From Hylemonella sp. (GTDB lineage Bacteria > Pseudomonadota > Gammaproteobacteria > Burkholderiales > Burkholderiaceae_C): DNA of 64,000 nt. The translations under genes were made by a program, and so were the position numbers. Below the pieces are notes generated by a model. The model saw only the letters and a list, made by a program, of their open reading frames with translations, ran no database searches and was not told the DNA's origin. This document shows, in pieces, positions 9,484 through 17,579 of the stretch. Every line of letters begins with the position of its first letter. Positions within the stretch are counted from its first letter, which is position 1. The stretch spans positions 124,001-188,000 of the forward strand of contig NZ_JAPZSV010000003.1 of the NCBI RefSeq assembly GCF_027532185.1, in the 5' to 3' direction.

Positions 9484-10713
9484 TCAGGCGCGCGCGTGGC
9501 GCTTGCGATAGGCCTCGAGAAACTTGGCGACGCGCCCGATGGCATCGCGCAGATCGTCCTCGTGCGGCAGGAAGACCACCCGGAAATGCTGGTTGTCCGG
9601 GTAGTTGAAGCCCGAACCCTGCACCAGCAGCACGCGCGTCTCCTCCAGCAGCTCCAGGATGAACTGCTTGTCGTCCTCGATGGGATAGACCTTGGGATCG
9701 AGGCGCGGGAACATGTAGAGCGCGGCTTGCGGCTTGACGCAGCTCACGCCGGGAATGGCCGTGAGCAGCTCGTAGGCGATGTCACGCTGACGGCGCAGGC
9801 GGCCGCCTTCGGCCACCAGGTCGTTGATCGTCTGGTAGCCGCCGAGCGCCGTCTGGATGGCCGACTGCCCGGGCACGTTGGCGCACAAGCGCATCGAGGA
9901 CAGCATGTTCAGCCCCTCGATGTAGTCCTTGGCCTGCTTCTTGTCACCCGAGACCACCAGCCAGCCGGCACGGTAGCCGCAGGAGCGATAGCTCTTGGAC
10001 AGGGAGTTGAAGGTCAGCGTGAGCACATCGCTCGACAGGCTCGCCAGGGCCGTGTGCTTGACGCCGTCGTAGAGCACCTTGTCGTAGACCTCATCGGCCA
10101 TGATGACCAGGTTGTGCTCACGGGCGATCTCGATGATGCCCTTGAGCAACTCGTCGGAGTACAGCGCCCCCGTGGGGTTGTTCGGGTTGATGACCACGAT
10201 GCCCTTGGTGCGCGGCGTGATCTTGGCGCGGATGTCCGCCAAGTTGGGCATCCAGCCATTGGCCTCATCGCACAGATAGTGCACGGGCGTGCCACCCGAG
10301 AGGCTGACCGCGGCCGTCCACAGCGGGTAGTCCGGTGCCGGCAGCAGCATTTCGTCACCGTCGTTGAGCAGGCCGTTGGTGGCCATGACGATCAGCTCGC
10401 TGGCGCCATTGCCCAGGTAGATGTCGTCGAGCCCCACGCCCTTGATGCCCTGCTCCTGGGTGTACTGCATCACCGCCTTGCGCGCGACGAAGATGCCCTT
10501 GCTGTCCGAGTACGCCGCCGCGTTGGGCAGGTTGCGGATCATGTCCTGGCGGATTTCCTCGGGTGCATCGAAGCCGAACACCGCCAGGTTGCCGATGTTG
10601 AGCTTGATGATGCTGTGCCCCTCCTCCTCCATCTGCTTGGCGCGCTCCATGATGGGGCCGCGGATGTCGTAGCAGACGTTGGCCAGCTTGTCCGATTTGC
10701 GTATGGTCTTCAA
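9484..10713 (-). CDS. alaA: Alanine-synthesising aminotransferase AlaA
   Basis: This fold-type I PLP aminotransferase transfers amino groups to pyruvate to make alanine. The sequence follows E. coli AlaA closely: KLNIGNLAVFGFDAPEEI, GNGASELIV, PAPDYPLWTAAVSLSGG, INPNNPTGA and the PLP-lysine motif SLSKSYRSCGYRAGW. I chose a TTG start at 10713 because GGAGG lies about five bases upstream and the protein then begins at the conserved KTIRKSDKLANVCYDIRG with 409 residues (E. coli AlaA has 405). The only alternative in-frame extension adds 25 unconserved residues that overlap the promoter region of the divergent gene. Confidence 0.93.
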   Translation of the reverse strand: MKTIRKSDKLANVCYDIRGPIMERAKQMEEEGHSIIKLNIGNLAVFGFDAPEEIRQDMIRNLPNAAAYSDSKGIFVARKAVMQYTQEQGIKGVGLDDIYLGNGASELIVMATNGLLNDGDEMLLPAPDYPLWTAAVSLSGGTPVHYLCDEANGWMPNLADIRAKITPRTKGIVVINPNNPTGALYSDELLKGIIEIAREHNLVIMADEVYDKVLYDGVKHTALASLSSDVLTLTFNSLSKSYRSCGYRAGWLVVSGDKKQAKDYIEGLNMLSSMRLCANVPGQSAIQTALGGYQTINDLVAEGGRLRRQRDIAYELLTAIPGVSCVKPQAALYMFPRLDPKVYPIEDDKQFILELLEETRVLLVQGSGFNYPDNQHFRVVFLPHEDDLRDAIGRVAKFLEAYRKRHARA

Positions 10714-10802
10714 AGTCCCTCCGGGGTGCGCAGGATGGCGCACAGACACCGCCCTGTAGACGAGGCGAAACCTATAATTTGACCACACTTCCCTCTCGTT
10801 CT

Positions 10803-11177
10803 ATGAAACTCCAGCCCGACAAATCGTCCGTCCAGACCATCCGGGGCTATGGTCCGGGCTGGATTGCGGTGGATGCCGAAAAATTCAGCACCAGCCTCGT
10901 GCTTGGTTCGCATGGCGAACGTCAGGTCTGGGATTGCAGCCGCTACGAGACCTTGAGCGCCGCGCACTTCGCGCCGCTGGCAGAGATGCGCCCGGAACTG
11001 GTGCTCTTCGGCAGCGGGGAGCGCCTTCGCTTTCCGCGCCCCGAATGGCTGCGCCCCCTGGTGGAGCGGGGCATCGGCCTGGAGACCATGGACACGGCGG
11101 CAGCCTGCCGCACCTACAACATCCTGGCCGGCGAGGGGCGCCATGTGGTGGTGGCGCTCCTGCTGGAAACCCCCTAG
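10803..11177 (+). CDS. Mth938-like (NDUFAF3/DUF498) domain protein
   Basis: This small cytosolic protein of 124 residues belongs to the Mth938/DUF498 family, related to the mitochondrial complex I assembly factor NDUFAF3. It contains the typical YGPGWIAVD near residue 17, PELVLFGSGERLRFP near 64 and the C-terminal GIGLETMDTAAACRTYNILAGEGR. The biochemical role in bacteria is not known. It is divergent from alaA, and a TATAAT sequence at 10773-10778 lies 24 bases before its ATG. Confidence 0.9.
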   Translation: MKLQPDKSSVQTIRGYGPGWIAVDAEKFSTSLVLGSHGERQVWDCSRYETLSAAHFAPLAEMRPELVLFGSGERLRFPRPEWLRPLVERGIGLETMDTAAACRTYNILAGEGRHVVVALLLETP

Positions 11178-11306
11178 GCCTGCCCGGTCTGGGGCCATGG
11201 TTTTCAGGGTAAAATCACGGTCTTGTGTCGGGCGTGAAGCCGAGCTGTCACGGCAACCTTCCGACCTTCTCCCACGACAGCTGCTGTCACAAAAGATCAG
11301 AGTCCT

Positions 11307-11798
11307 ATGGCGATTGTTGTCAACAAACCTATCCCGGAATTCGAAGCCAACGCCACCGGTGGCATCAAGGTTTCCAACACCTCTCATCTCGGACAGACGC
11401 TGGTTCTGTACTTCTACCCCAAGGACAACACCCCGGGCTGCACGACCGAGGCCATGCAGTTCCGCGACAAGTACAAGGATTTCGTCAAGGCCGGCGCCAT
11501 CGTCTTCGGTGTCTCGCGCGACAACATGAAATCCCACGACGATTTCAAGGCCAAGCTCGAACTGCCCTTCGAACTCATCGCCGACACCGAAGAGAAGATG
11601 TGCCACATGTTCGGCGTGGTCAAGAACAAGATCATGTACGGCAAGAAGGTCAAGGGCATCGAGCGCAGCACCTTCCTGATTGGCGCGGACGGCATCCTCA
11701 AGCACGAGTGGCGCGGCCTCAAGGTGCCGGGCCATGTGGACGAGGTCCTCAAGGCCGCCAAGGCCCTGAAAAAGGCTGCTGCCGCAGCTGCCGCCTGA
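11307..11798 (+). CDS. bcp: Thiol peroxidase, peroxiredoxin Q/Bcp family
   Basis: This cytosolic peroxiredoxin reduces hydrogen peroxide and organic hydroperoxides with electrons from thioredoxin. The 163-residue protein has the active-site motif YFYPKDNTPGCTTEA, with the peroxidatic cysteine at about residue 46. No second cysteine lies five residues later, so it is not the classical E. coli Bcp arrangement. Another Cys (in KMCHMFG, near residue 99) could resolve it. The C-terminus carries an alanine run. A TAAAAT -10-like element lies at 11210-11215. A terminator hairpin follows about 100 bases downstream. Confidence 0.93.
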   Translation: MAIVVNKPIPEFEANATGGIKVSNTSHLGQTLVLYFYPKDNTPGCTTEAMQFRDKYKDFVKAGAIVFGVSRDNMKSHDDFKAKLELPFELIADTEEKMCHMFGVVKNKIMYGKKVKGIERSTFLIGADGILKHEWRGLKVPGHVDEVLKAAKALKKAAAAAAA

Positions 11799-11835
11799 GT
11801 TCCGACACCCCTGATGCTTTTGAGCAACAGGGGGA

Positions 11836-11939
11836 TTGCGAGTCACACGGCTCATGCATAATGAATTCATGCCGTTGAGGATTGCAACTGCAAGCAGCGA
11901 GACAAGCCGCCCAGGTTTACCGGGCGGCTTTTTTGTTTT
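11836..11939 (+). ncRNA. Candidate short transcript or phoH leader attenuator
   Basis: In the 182-base gap between bcp and phoH, a possible promoter (TTGCGA 11836-11841, CATAAT 11857-11862, 15-base spacer) precedes a strong intrinsic terminator at 11904-11939. A transcript starting near 11869 would be about 70 bases long. It could be a small RNA, or a leader that limits readthrough into phoH, which has no evident promoter after the terminator. The spacer is suboptimal, so this is only a candidate. Confidence 0.3.
11904..11939 (+). terminator. Intrinsic terminator upstream of phoH
   Basis: A perfect 9-base stem, AAGCCGCCC (11904-11912) with GGGCGGCTT (11922-11930), is followed by a T-rich run on the plus strand. 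It falls inside a longer open frame that joins phoH. This argues that phoH really starts downstream, at 11981. Confidence 0.85.
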
Positions 11940-11980
11940 CCGACCGGCAGCCTCTCCACTTCCGCCGAGCTCCACGCCCC

Positions 11981-13675
11981 ATGCCCCTGCCTCCTGCCCC
12001 CACCAAGCGCGCCGCCCTTCTCTCCCCTGAAGCCTTCGAAGCCCCGGCCCGCGGCAAATCCCGCACCGGCCGCAAGGCGACGGCTGTGTTCGACGACAGC
12101 CGGGACTCCCCCGACGACCAAACCCAGGCCCGTGACCTGTTTGAGCACGGCGGTGGCCTGGGCGCTGCTGTAGCCCCGGCCCCGCTGATTCAGGTGGAGA
12201 CCCGGCGTCCGCAAACGCCCCGCCCTACGCGGACCTCGGAGCACCGGGAGCAGACCCGGCCCCGTGCGAAAAAGACAGCGCCCACGGGTCCGACCAAACT
12301 CTTCGTGCTCGACACCAATGTGCTCATACACGACCCGATGTGCCTGTTCCGCTTCGAGGAACACGACATCTTCCTGCCCATGATCGTGCTGGAAGAGCTC
12401 GACGGCCACAAGAAAGGCATGACGGAAGTGGCGCGCAACGCCCGCCAGACCAGCCGTACGCTCGACGCTCTGGCCGGCGCCCAGGGCGCCGACATCGCCA
12501 CCGGCCTCAAGCTCGACAGCACCGGCCACCGCGAAGCCGGCGGCAAGCTCTTCTTCCAGACCCAGCCGCTGGACTACAAGCTGCCCACCAGCCTGCCCCA
12601 GGGCAAGGCCGACAACCAGATCCTGGGCGTGGTGGAGGCGCTGCGTGTGCAGTACGCGCCGCGCGAGGTGGTGCTGGTCTCCAAGGACATCAATATGCGC
12701 GTCAAGGCGCGCGCCCTGGGCCTGGCGACCGACGACTACCAGAACGACAAGACGCTGGAAGACGGCGACCTGCTCTATTCCGGCTCGCTGGCGCTGCCGC
12801 CCGACTTCTGGACCACCGAGGGCCAGAGCGTGGAGAGCTGGCAGCAAGGCCCGCACACCTTCTATCGCATCACCGGCCCCATCGCCGTGCAGCTGCTGAT
12901 CAATCAGTTCGTCTATTTCGAGGCGCCGGGCGAGCCCAGCTTCTACGCCCGCGTGACCGAGATCCGCGGCAAGAGTGCCGTGCTCAAGACGCTCAAGGAC
13001 TACACCCACCTCAAGAATGCGGTCTGGGGCATCACGACGCGCAACCGCGAGCAGAATTTCGCCATGAACCTGCTCATGGACCCCGAGGTGGATTTCGTCA
13101 CGCTGACCGGCACGGCTGGCACCGGCAAGACCCTGATGGCCCTGGCCGCGGGCCTGACCCAGGTGCTTGACGACCGGCGCTACACCGAGATCATTGTCAC
13201 CCGCGCCACGGTGAGCGTGGGCGAGGACATCGGTTTCCTGCCCGGTACCGAGGAGGAAAAGATGGGCCCCTGGATGGGCGCGCTCGACGACAACCTCGAA
13301 GTGCTGTCCAAGACCGACACGGGTGCCGGCGAGTGGGGTCGCGCTGCCACCAGCGAGCTGATCCGCAGCCGCATCAAGATCAAGAGCATGAATTTCATGC
13401 GCGGGCGCACCTTCCTGAACAAGTACGTGGTCATCGACGAGGCGCAGAACCTGACCCCGAAGCAGATGAAGACCCTGATCACCCGCGCCGGCCCCGGCAC
13501 CAAGATCATCTGCATGGGCAACCTGGCGCAGATCGACACGCCCTACCTCACCGAAGGCTCCTCGGGCCTGACCTTCGCGGTCGACAAGTTCAAGGGCTGG
13601 CCGCACGGCGGGCACATCACGCTGGCCCGTGGCGAGCGCTCGCGGCTGGCGGATTTTGCGAGCGAAGTGCTCTGA
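11981..13675 (+). CDS. PIN domain-PhoH ATPase fusion (PhoH2-type)
   Basis: This is a probable RNA helicase/ribonuclease of the PhoH2 class. An N-terminal PIN nuclease domain begins near residue 106 (FVLDTNVLIHDP, with acidic residues for metal binding). The PhoH P-loop ATPase follows, with Walker A GTAGTGKT near 376 and Walker B VIDEAQNLTP near 484. The 564-residue product has a disordered basic N-terminus of about 100 residues. The ATG at 11981 was preferred to an upstream in-frame start because a terminator hairpin occupies the intervening DNA. Its ribosome site is weak. It converges on dnaB. Confidence 0.92.
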   Translation: MPLPPAPTKRAALLSPEAFEAPARGKSRTGRKATAVFDDSRDSPDDQTQARDLFEHGGGLGAAVAPAPLIQVETRRPQTPRPTRTSEHREQTRPRAKKTAPTGPTKLFVLDTNVLIHDPMCLFRFEEHDIFLPMIVLEELDGHKKGMTEVARNARQTSRTLDALAGAQGADIATGLKLDSTGHREAGGKLFFQTQPLDYKLPTSLPQGKADNQILGVVEALRVQYAPREVVLVSKDINMRVKARALGLATDDYQNDKTLEDGDLLYSGSLALPPDFWTTEGQSVESWQQGPHTFYRITGPIAVQLLINQFVYFEAPGEPSFYARVTEIRGKSAVLKTLKDYTHLKNAVWGITTRNREQNFAMNLLMDPEVDFVTLTGTAGTGKTLMALAAGLTQVLDDRRYTEIIVTRATVSVGEDIGFLPGTEEEKMGPWMGALDDNLEVLSKTDTGAGEWGRAATSELIRSRIKIKSMNFMRGRTFLNKYVVIDEAQNLTPKQMKTLITRAGPGTKIICMGNLAQIDTPYLTEGSSGLTFAVDKFKGWPHGGHITLARGERSRLADFASEVL

Positions 13676-13688
13676 CCGCACGGCTGAC

Positions 13689-13732
13689 GCATGCGCAAGA
13701 AAGGGGCCCGCGGGCCCCTTTCTTGCGCATGC
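13689..13732. terminator. Bidirectional terminator, perfect 44-base palindrome
   Basis: The left arm (13689-13710, GCATGCGCAAGAAAGGGGCC plus CG) is the exact reverse complement of the right arm (13711-13732), with no loop bases. A GGGGCCC core is flanked by AAAG and CTTT. It lies between the convergent phoH and dnaB stops, so it can end both transcripts. Confidence 0.8.
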
Positions 13733-13738
13733 AGCGGG

Positions 13739-15148
13739 TCAGAAATCGCCGCTGCCGTAACCAGCCGCCAGGTTCTCGAAACGCGTCAGCGGCTTCAGGA
13801 AGGCCAGCTTGACCGTTCCCGTCGGGCCGTTACGCTGCTTGGCGATGATGATCTCGGCCACGCCCGGCTCCTTGCAGGCTTCCTTGGTGTAGTACTCATC
13901 GCGGTAGATGAACATGATGATGTCCGCGTCCTGCTCGATGGCGCCGGATTCGCGCAGATCGCTCATCATCGGGCGCTTGTCGGGGCGCTGCTCCACGCTG
14001 CGGTTGAGCTGCGAGAGCGCGATCACCGGGCAGCCCAGCTCCTTGGCCAGCATCTTGAGGCCCCGGGAAATCTCGCCGAGCTCGGTGGCGCGATTCTCGT
14101 CGCTGCCGCCGGAGCCGCTCATGAGCTGCAGGTAGTCGACGACGATCAGGCCGAGCTTGCCGCACTGGCGTGCCAGCCGGCGCGCATTGGCACGCAGCTC
14201 GCTGGCCGTCAGGCCGGCGGTCTCGTCGATGTGGAGGGAGATGGTGCGCAGCTTCTCGATGGCCTCGGTCAGGCGCGGCCACTCCTCGTCGGTCAGCTTG
14301 CCGGTGCGCAGATGGCCCTGGTCGATCCGACCGATGGAGCCCACGATACGCACGGCCAGCTGGGCCGCGCCCATTTCCATGGAGAACACGGCCACGGGCA
14401 GGCCCTCGTTGAGCGCCACGTGCTCGGCAATGTTGATGGCAAAAGCCGTCTTGCCCATGGAGGGACGCGCGGCCAGCACCACCATGTCACCGGCCTGCAG
14501 GCCGGCCGTCATGCGGTCGAGATCGTAGAAGCCGGTGGGCACGCCCGTGACGTCGTTCGGGTTGTCGGCCATCTCCTGCACGCGGTCCAGCAGGTCCACC
14601 ACCAGGGTGTCCATGGACTGGAAGCCGCGTTTCATGCGCGAGCCTTCCTCGCCGATGTTGAAGATCTTCTGCTCGGACTCGTCCAGGATCTGCGCCACCG
14701 GCTTGCCCTGGGGGTTGAAGGCATTGGTGGCGATCTCGTCGCTGGCCGCCACCAGCTTGCGCAGGATGGCGCGCTCGCGCACGATCTCGGCGTAGCGGCG
14801 GATATTGCCTGCACTGGGCACGTACTGCGCCAGGGCGTTGAGGTAGGCCAGCCCGCCCACTTCCTCGGCCTTGCCCAGGCTCTGCAGGTGCTCGAAGACG
14901 GTGATCACGTCGGCCGGCCGGCTGGCGTTGATCAGGGTGGCCATGGCCGCGTAGATCAGGCGATGCTCGTAGCGGTAGAAGTCGCCATCGCCCAGCAGGT
15001 CGCCCACGCGGTCCCAGGCGCCGTTGTCCAGCAGCAGCCCCCCCAGCACGCTGGATTCGGCCTCGATGGAGTGCGGGGGGACGCGCAGCTGCGCGATCTG
15101 GCGGTCGGGGCTGTAGCCCTCGTCTACAGCGGTCAAAACGGCTGACAT
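13739..15148 (-). CDS. dnaB: Replicative DNA helicase DnaB
   Basis: DnaB is the hexameric 5'-3' helicase of the replication fork. The 469-residue protein has the DnaB N-terminal domain (about 20-125, PPHSIEAESSVLGGLL) and a RecA-like C-terminal ATPase: Walker A ARPSMGKTAFAINIAEH near residue 226, Walker B LIVVDYLQLM near 335, and SQLNRSVEQRPDKRPMMSDL with the arginine finger region near 388. No intein interrupts it. It lies downstream of rplI on the same strand but behind a terminator, as commonly seen for rpsF-priB-rpsR-rplI-dnaB. Confidence 0.98.
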   Translation of the reverse strand: MSAVLTAVDEGYSPDRQIAQLRVPPHSIEAESSVLGGLLLDNGAWDRVGDLLGDGDFYRYEHRLIYAAMATLINASRPADVITVFEHLQSLGKAEEVGGLAYLNALAQYVPSAGNIRRYAEIVRERAILRKLVAASDEIATNAFNPQGKPVAQILDESEQKIFNIGEEGSRMKRGFQSMDTLVVDLLDRVQEMADNPNDVTGVPTGFYDLDRMTAGLQAGDMVVLAARPSMGKTAFAINIAEHVALNEGLPVAVFSMEMGAAQLAVRIVGSIGRIDQGHLRTGKLTDEEWPRLTEAIEKLRTISLHIDETAGLTASELRANARRLARQCGKLGLIVVDYLQLMSGSGGSDENRATELGEISRGLKMLAKELGCPVIALSQLNRSVEQRPDKRPMMSDLRESGAIEQDADIIMFIYRDEYYTKEACKEPGVAEIIIAKQRNGPTGTVKLAFLKPLTRFENLAAGYGSGDF

Positions 15149-15282
15149 GCGGTGTGATTTCCTCGTGGTTTCCGATCCTACGTCGCCCGCGCGCCCGCGG
15201 CAAATGAAAGGCTGTGGACAAGCCTGTGAAGATCGGTGGACAGGCTGTGGGTTGGTCGGGACAAGTCCGGCGCAGGCAAAGA

Positions 15283-15316
15283 AAAAGCCGCCCGGGCTCG
15301 CACCCCGGCGGCTTTT
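15283..15316 (-). terminator. Intrinsic terminator after rplI
   Basis: A stem of AAAAGCCGCC (15283-15292) with GGCGGCTTTT (15307-15316), read on the minus strand and followed by a T-rich run, sits 17 bases after the rplI stop. It separates the ribosomal operon from dnaB. Confidence 0.85.
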
Positions 15317-15332
15317 CAGACGATCGCGATGA

Positions 15333-15785
15333 TCAGGCGGTTTCGCCGTAGACCGAGATGTTGATCTCGACCACCACGTCGGTGTGCAGGGCCACGCTGA
15401 CGGTGCTGTCGCCGACCATCTTGATCGGGCCGTTGGGCATGCGCACGGCCGCCTTGCTCACCTGGTAGCCGGTCTTGACCAGCTCTTCAGCGATGTCGTA
15501 GTTGGTGACGGAGCCGAACAGGCGACCGTCCACGCCGGCCTTCTGGGTCAGCTTGAGCGTGGTGCCGGCCAGCTTCTCGCCCAGAGCCTGGGCTTCGGCC
15601 AGCTTGGCGGCGGCGGCCTTCTCGAGTTCGGCGCGGCGGGCTTCGAAGTCCTTCTTGGCCTCTTCGGTGGCGCGGCGGGCGCGGCCCGAGGGGATCAGGA
15701 AGTTGCGGGCGTAACCGTCCTTGACCTTGACGATTTCGCCGAGGTTGCCGAGGTTCACGACCTTGTCGAGCAGAATCACTTGCAT
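15333..15785 (-). CDS. rplI: 50S ribosomal protein L9 (bL9)
   Basis: bL9 is a large-subunit protein that bridges 23S rRNA and limits frameshifting. The 150-residue protein shows the bL9 signature [19 protein letters not shown], then [15 protein letters not shown] near residue 22, the long connecting helix (about 45-75) and a C-terminal domain with [23 protein letters not shown] lies just upstream of the ATG. It is the last gene of the rpsF-priB-rpsR-rplI operon. Confidence 0.98.
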   Translation of the reverse strand: MQVILLDKVVNLGNLGEIVKVKDGYARNFLIPSGRARRATEEAKKDFEARRAELEKAAAAKLAEAQALGEKLAGTTLKLTQKAGVDGRLFGSVTNYDIAEELVKTGYQVSKAAVRMPNGPIKMVGDSTVSVALHTDVVVEINISVYGETA

Positions 15786-15796
15786 GGTCGTTCTCC

Positions 15797-16078
15797 TTAG
15801 ATCTTGTGCTGGTCGCTGTACGGCAGCAGGGCCAGGAAGCGCGCGCGCTTGATGGCCGTGTTGAGCTGACGCTGGTAGATGGCGCGGGTGCCGGTCAGGC
15901 GGGCCGGGATGATCTTGCCGTTTTCGGCGACAAAGTCACGCAGGGTGTCGATGTCCTTGTAGTCGATCTCTTCGACGCCAGCGACCGTGAAACGGCAGAA
16001 ACGCTTGCGCTTGAACAGCAGCGACTGGGTGTTGCGCTTGGGGCGCTTGTCCTTGTTGAACTTCTTGAACGTGGCCAT
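15797..16078 (-). CDS. rpsR: 30S ribosomal protein S18 (bS18)
   Basis: bS18 is a small-subunit platform protein that pairs with bS6. The 93-residue product contains [24 protein letters not shown] and ends [30 protein letters not shown], matching the family. The segment KRFCRF keeps only one of the Cys residues that form a zinc site in some bacteria. AGGAGG precedes the ATG. It sits between priB and rplI. Confidence 0.98.
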   Translation of the reverse strand: MATFKKFNKDKRPKRNTQSLLFKRKRFCRFTVAGVEEIDYKDIDTLRDFVAENGKIIPARLTGTRAIYQRQLNTAIKRARFLALLPYSDQHKI

Positions 16079-16090
16079 GGGGCCTCCTGT

Positions 16091-16390
16091 TTAAATCTGA
16101 CTGAACTCTTGGATGTGGAACACCAGGATCTTGCCGTTGCGGGGAGTGGCGACAAAGCCTTGGAACCTCCAGCTGCTGCCGATGGCCTGCCTGGCAAGCC
16201 GCTCGGCCTGGGCGCCAAAGGCCACAGCCTTGACGCTGGCCTTCACCTGCCTGTCCTGACCTGCTTCCTGGAGCAGCGACTCGTGTTCGAGTCTCAGATC
16301 CAGGGCCGGCAATCCGGCCGGCGTGTATCGTGGAGCACCTAGCTCGACGATGGTGGCAGTCAGAACCAGCTGGTTGGCGCCGGGGTTCAC
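16091..16390 (-). CDS. priB: Primosomal replication protein PriB
   Basis: PriB is a single-stranded-DNA-binding OB-fold protein of the PriA restart primosome, about 99 residues. Typical features are NQLVLTATIVELGAPRYTPAGLPALDLRLEH near the N-terminus and GSSWRFQGFVATPRNGKILVFHIQEF at the end. The start is a GTG at 16390. GAGGA abuts it closely, leaving little spacer, and no other start fits the family. The gene lies between rpsF and rpsR, its usual position in beta- and gammaproteobacteria, which couples replication restart to ribosomal protein supply. Confidence 0.93.
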   Translation of the reverse strand: MNPGANQLVLTATIVELGAPRYTPAGLPALDLRLEHESLLQEAGQDRQVKASVKAVAFGAQAERLARQAIGSSWRFQGFVATPRNGKILVFHIQEFSQI

Positions 16391-16405
16391 TCCTCGCTGA
16401 CGGGC

Positions 16406-16771
16406 TTAGGCCTGGAACTCTGCCTGCTGGGCCTTGCGGGCGTCTTCGCGCTCGACGGTCTTCATCATGGAAGACGGACCGGTCTCGGCCTTCTTCTTGA
16501 CGACGGTCAGGTGACGCAGCACGGCGTCGTTGAACTTGAAGGCGTGCTCCAGTTCAGCCATCACGGCCTGGTCGGCCTCGATGTTCAGGCACAGATAATG
16601 GGCCTTGGCCAGCTTGTTGATCATGTAGACCATCTGGCGACGGCCCCAGTCTTCAACGCGGTGGATCTTGCCGTTGCCGGCGGTGATCATGCCCTTGTAG
16701 CGCTCGAGCATGGCGGGAACCTGCTCGCTCTGATCCGGGTGGATCATGAGGACGATTTCGTAATGACGCAT
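16406..16771 (-). CDS. rpsF: 30S ribosomal protein S6 (bS6)
   Basis: bS6 is a small-subunit platform protein binding 16S rRNA together with bS18. The 121-residue protein opens [20 protein letters not shown] and includes [21 protein letters not shown] near residue 42. The start at 16771 has AAGGAG upstream. A much longer open frame that extends upstream is not protein-like and was discarded. It is the first gene of the rpsF-priB-rpsR-rplI operon. Confidence 0.98.
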   Translation of the reverse strand: MRHYEIVLMIHPDQSEQVPAMLERYKGMITAGNGKIHRVEDWGRRQMVYMINKLAKAHYLCLNIEADQAVMAELEHAFKFNDAVLRHLTVVKKKAETGPSSMMKTVEREDARKAQQAEFQA

Positions 16772-16874
16772 GGATACTCCTTGTGGATCGCCGCCGCTCT
16801 GCGGCTGGCAGCGCGACGGCATGGTGAGAGCCGCCCCCGGCGTCAACTGGGGTGCGGCAAGGCGGGAACCCAGC

Positions 16875-16880
16875 ATTATA
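16875..16880 (-). promoter_or_regulatory. Probable -10 element of the rpsF operon
   Basis: A consensus TATAAT on the minus strand lies 104 bases upstream of the rpsF ATG, in a 155-base leader. No good -35 is visible. The leader is long enough to carry the S6:S18 type autoregulatory structure known for this operon, but I could not fold it to confirm that. Confidence 0.5.
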
Positions 16881-16926
16881 GCCCATCCGGTCTGAGCCCC
16901 CGCCCCGCCCCCCGCCTGGAGCCACC

Positions 16927-17577
16927 TCAGGCCCGCGCGATCCAGCGCTGCTGCCGGGCCAGACGCTCCACATCGGCCCAGCGCCGGCACTGCCCGGCCA
17001 GCCGGGGCCAGACGCGCAAGAGCAGCTCGCACTCGGCCAGGGTGTCGGCCGCCGCCTGGTGGCGCACCGTGCATTCGATGCCGAAATGACGCATCCACTC
17101 GTCCAGGGAGCGGGCCCGCACCTTTTCATGGGTGACGGCGCAGAGCTGCTCGATGTCCACCCAGGGATTGGGCAGGGAGCGCCCCAGGTGCAGCTTCATG
17201 TGGCGCAGGATCAGGGTCTGGTCGAAGGCGGCATGGAAAGCCAGCAGGGGCGAAGCCCCGACATAGCCGGCGAAGGCCTCCAGCGCCTGCACCGGCTCCA
17301 TACCCTCGCGCTGGCTCTGCACACCGATGCCGTGCAGCAGGATGTTGTCCTTGGCGTTGGTGACCTGCGCCTGACGCAGCACGACCTCGAAACTGTCGCC
17401 CAGGTCCACGCTCAGGCGCTTGCGCTCCCAGTCCACCTTGAGGGCGATGGCCGCAAGGGCCAGCAGGCGGTCCTGGTAGGGATCGAGGCCGCTGGTCTCC
17501 ACGTCCAGCATGACCCAGCGCTGCTCGTTCACCCCGCTGTGCCCGCGTGCGCCGGGCCACCAGTCCAGCCAGCCCAT
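16927..17577 (-). CDS. DnaQ-family 3'-5' exonuclease
   Basis: This is a DEDDh exonuclease of 216 residues similar to the proofreading subunit of DNA polymerase III but shorter. Exo I is [21 protein letters not shown] near residue 23, with Asp25 and Glu27. Exo II is the region around [12 protein letters not shown] near residue 112. Exo III is [15 protein letters not shown] near 173, with the catalytic His. It lies two bases downstream of the DUF294 gene. This exonuclease/DUF294 pairing next to a DUF4212/symporter pair recurs in many proteobacteria, so it may act on a nucleotide-type signal rather than in DNA repair. That role is inference. Confidence 0.88.
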   Translation of the reverse strand: MGWLDWWPGARGHSGVNEQRWVMLDVETSGLDPYQDRLLALAAIALKVDWERKRLSVDLGDSFEVVLRQAQVTNAKDNILLHGIGVQSQREGMEPVQALEAFAGYVGASPLLAFHAAFDQTLILRHMKLHLGRSLPNPWVDIEQLCAVTHEKVRARSLDEWMRHFGIECTVRHQAAADTLAECELLLRVWPRLAGQCRRWADVERLARQQRWIARA

Positions 17578-17579
17578 GC

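Noticed and set aside
8092-10782. 896-codon plus-strand open frame
   Set aside because: It is antisense to hom and alaA, full of His/Gly/Ala/Asp runs typical of reversed codons in GC-rich genes, and has no domain. The same reasoning removes the long frames at 19596-22277, 23055-25784, 28278-30743, 11867-13681 and 6671-8380.
16406-17098. 230-codon frame extending rpsF upstream
   Set aside because: The extension is low-complexity, crosses the TATAAT element and runs into the exonuclease gene. rpsF begins at the canonical MRHYEIV with AAGGAG in front.
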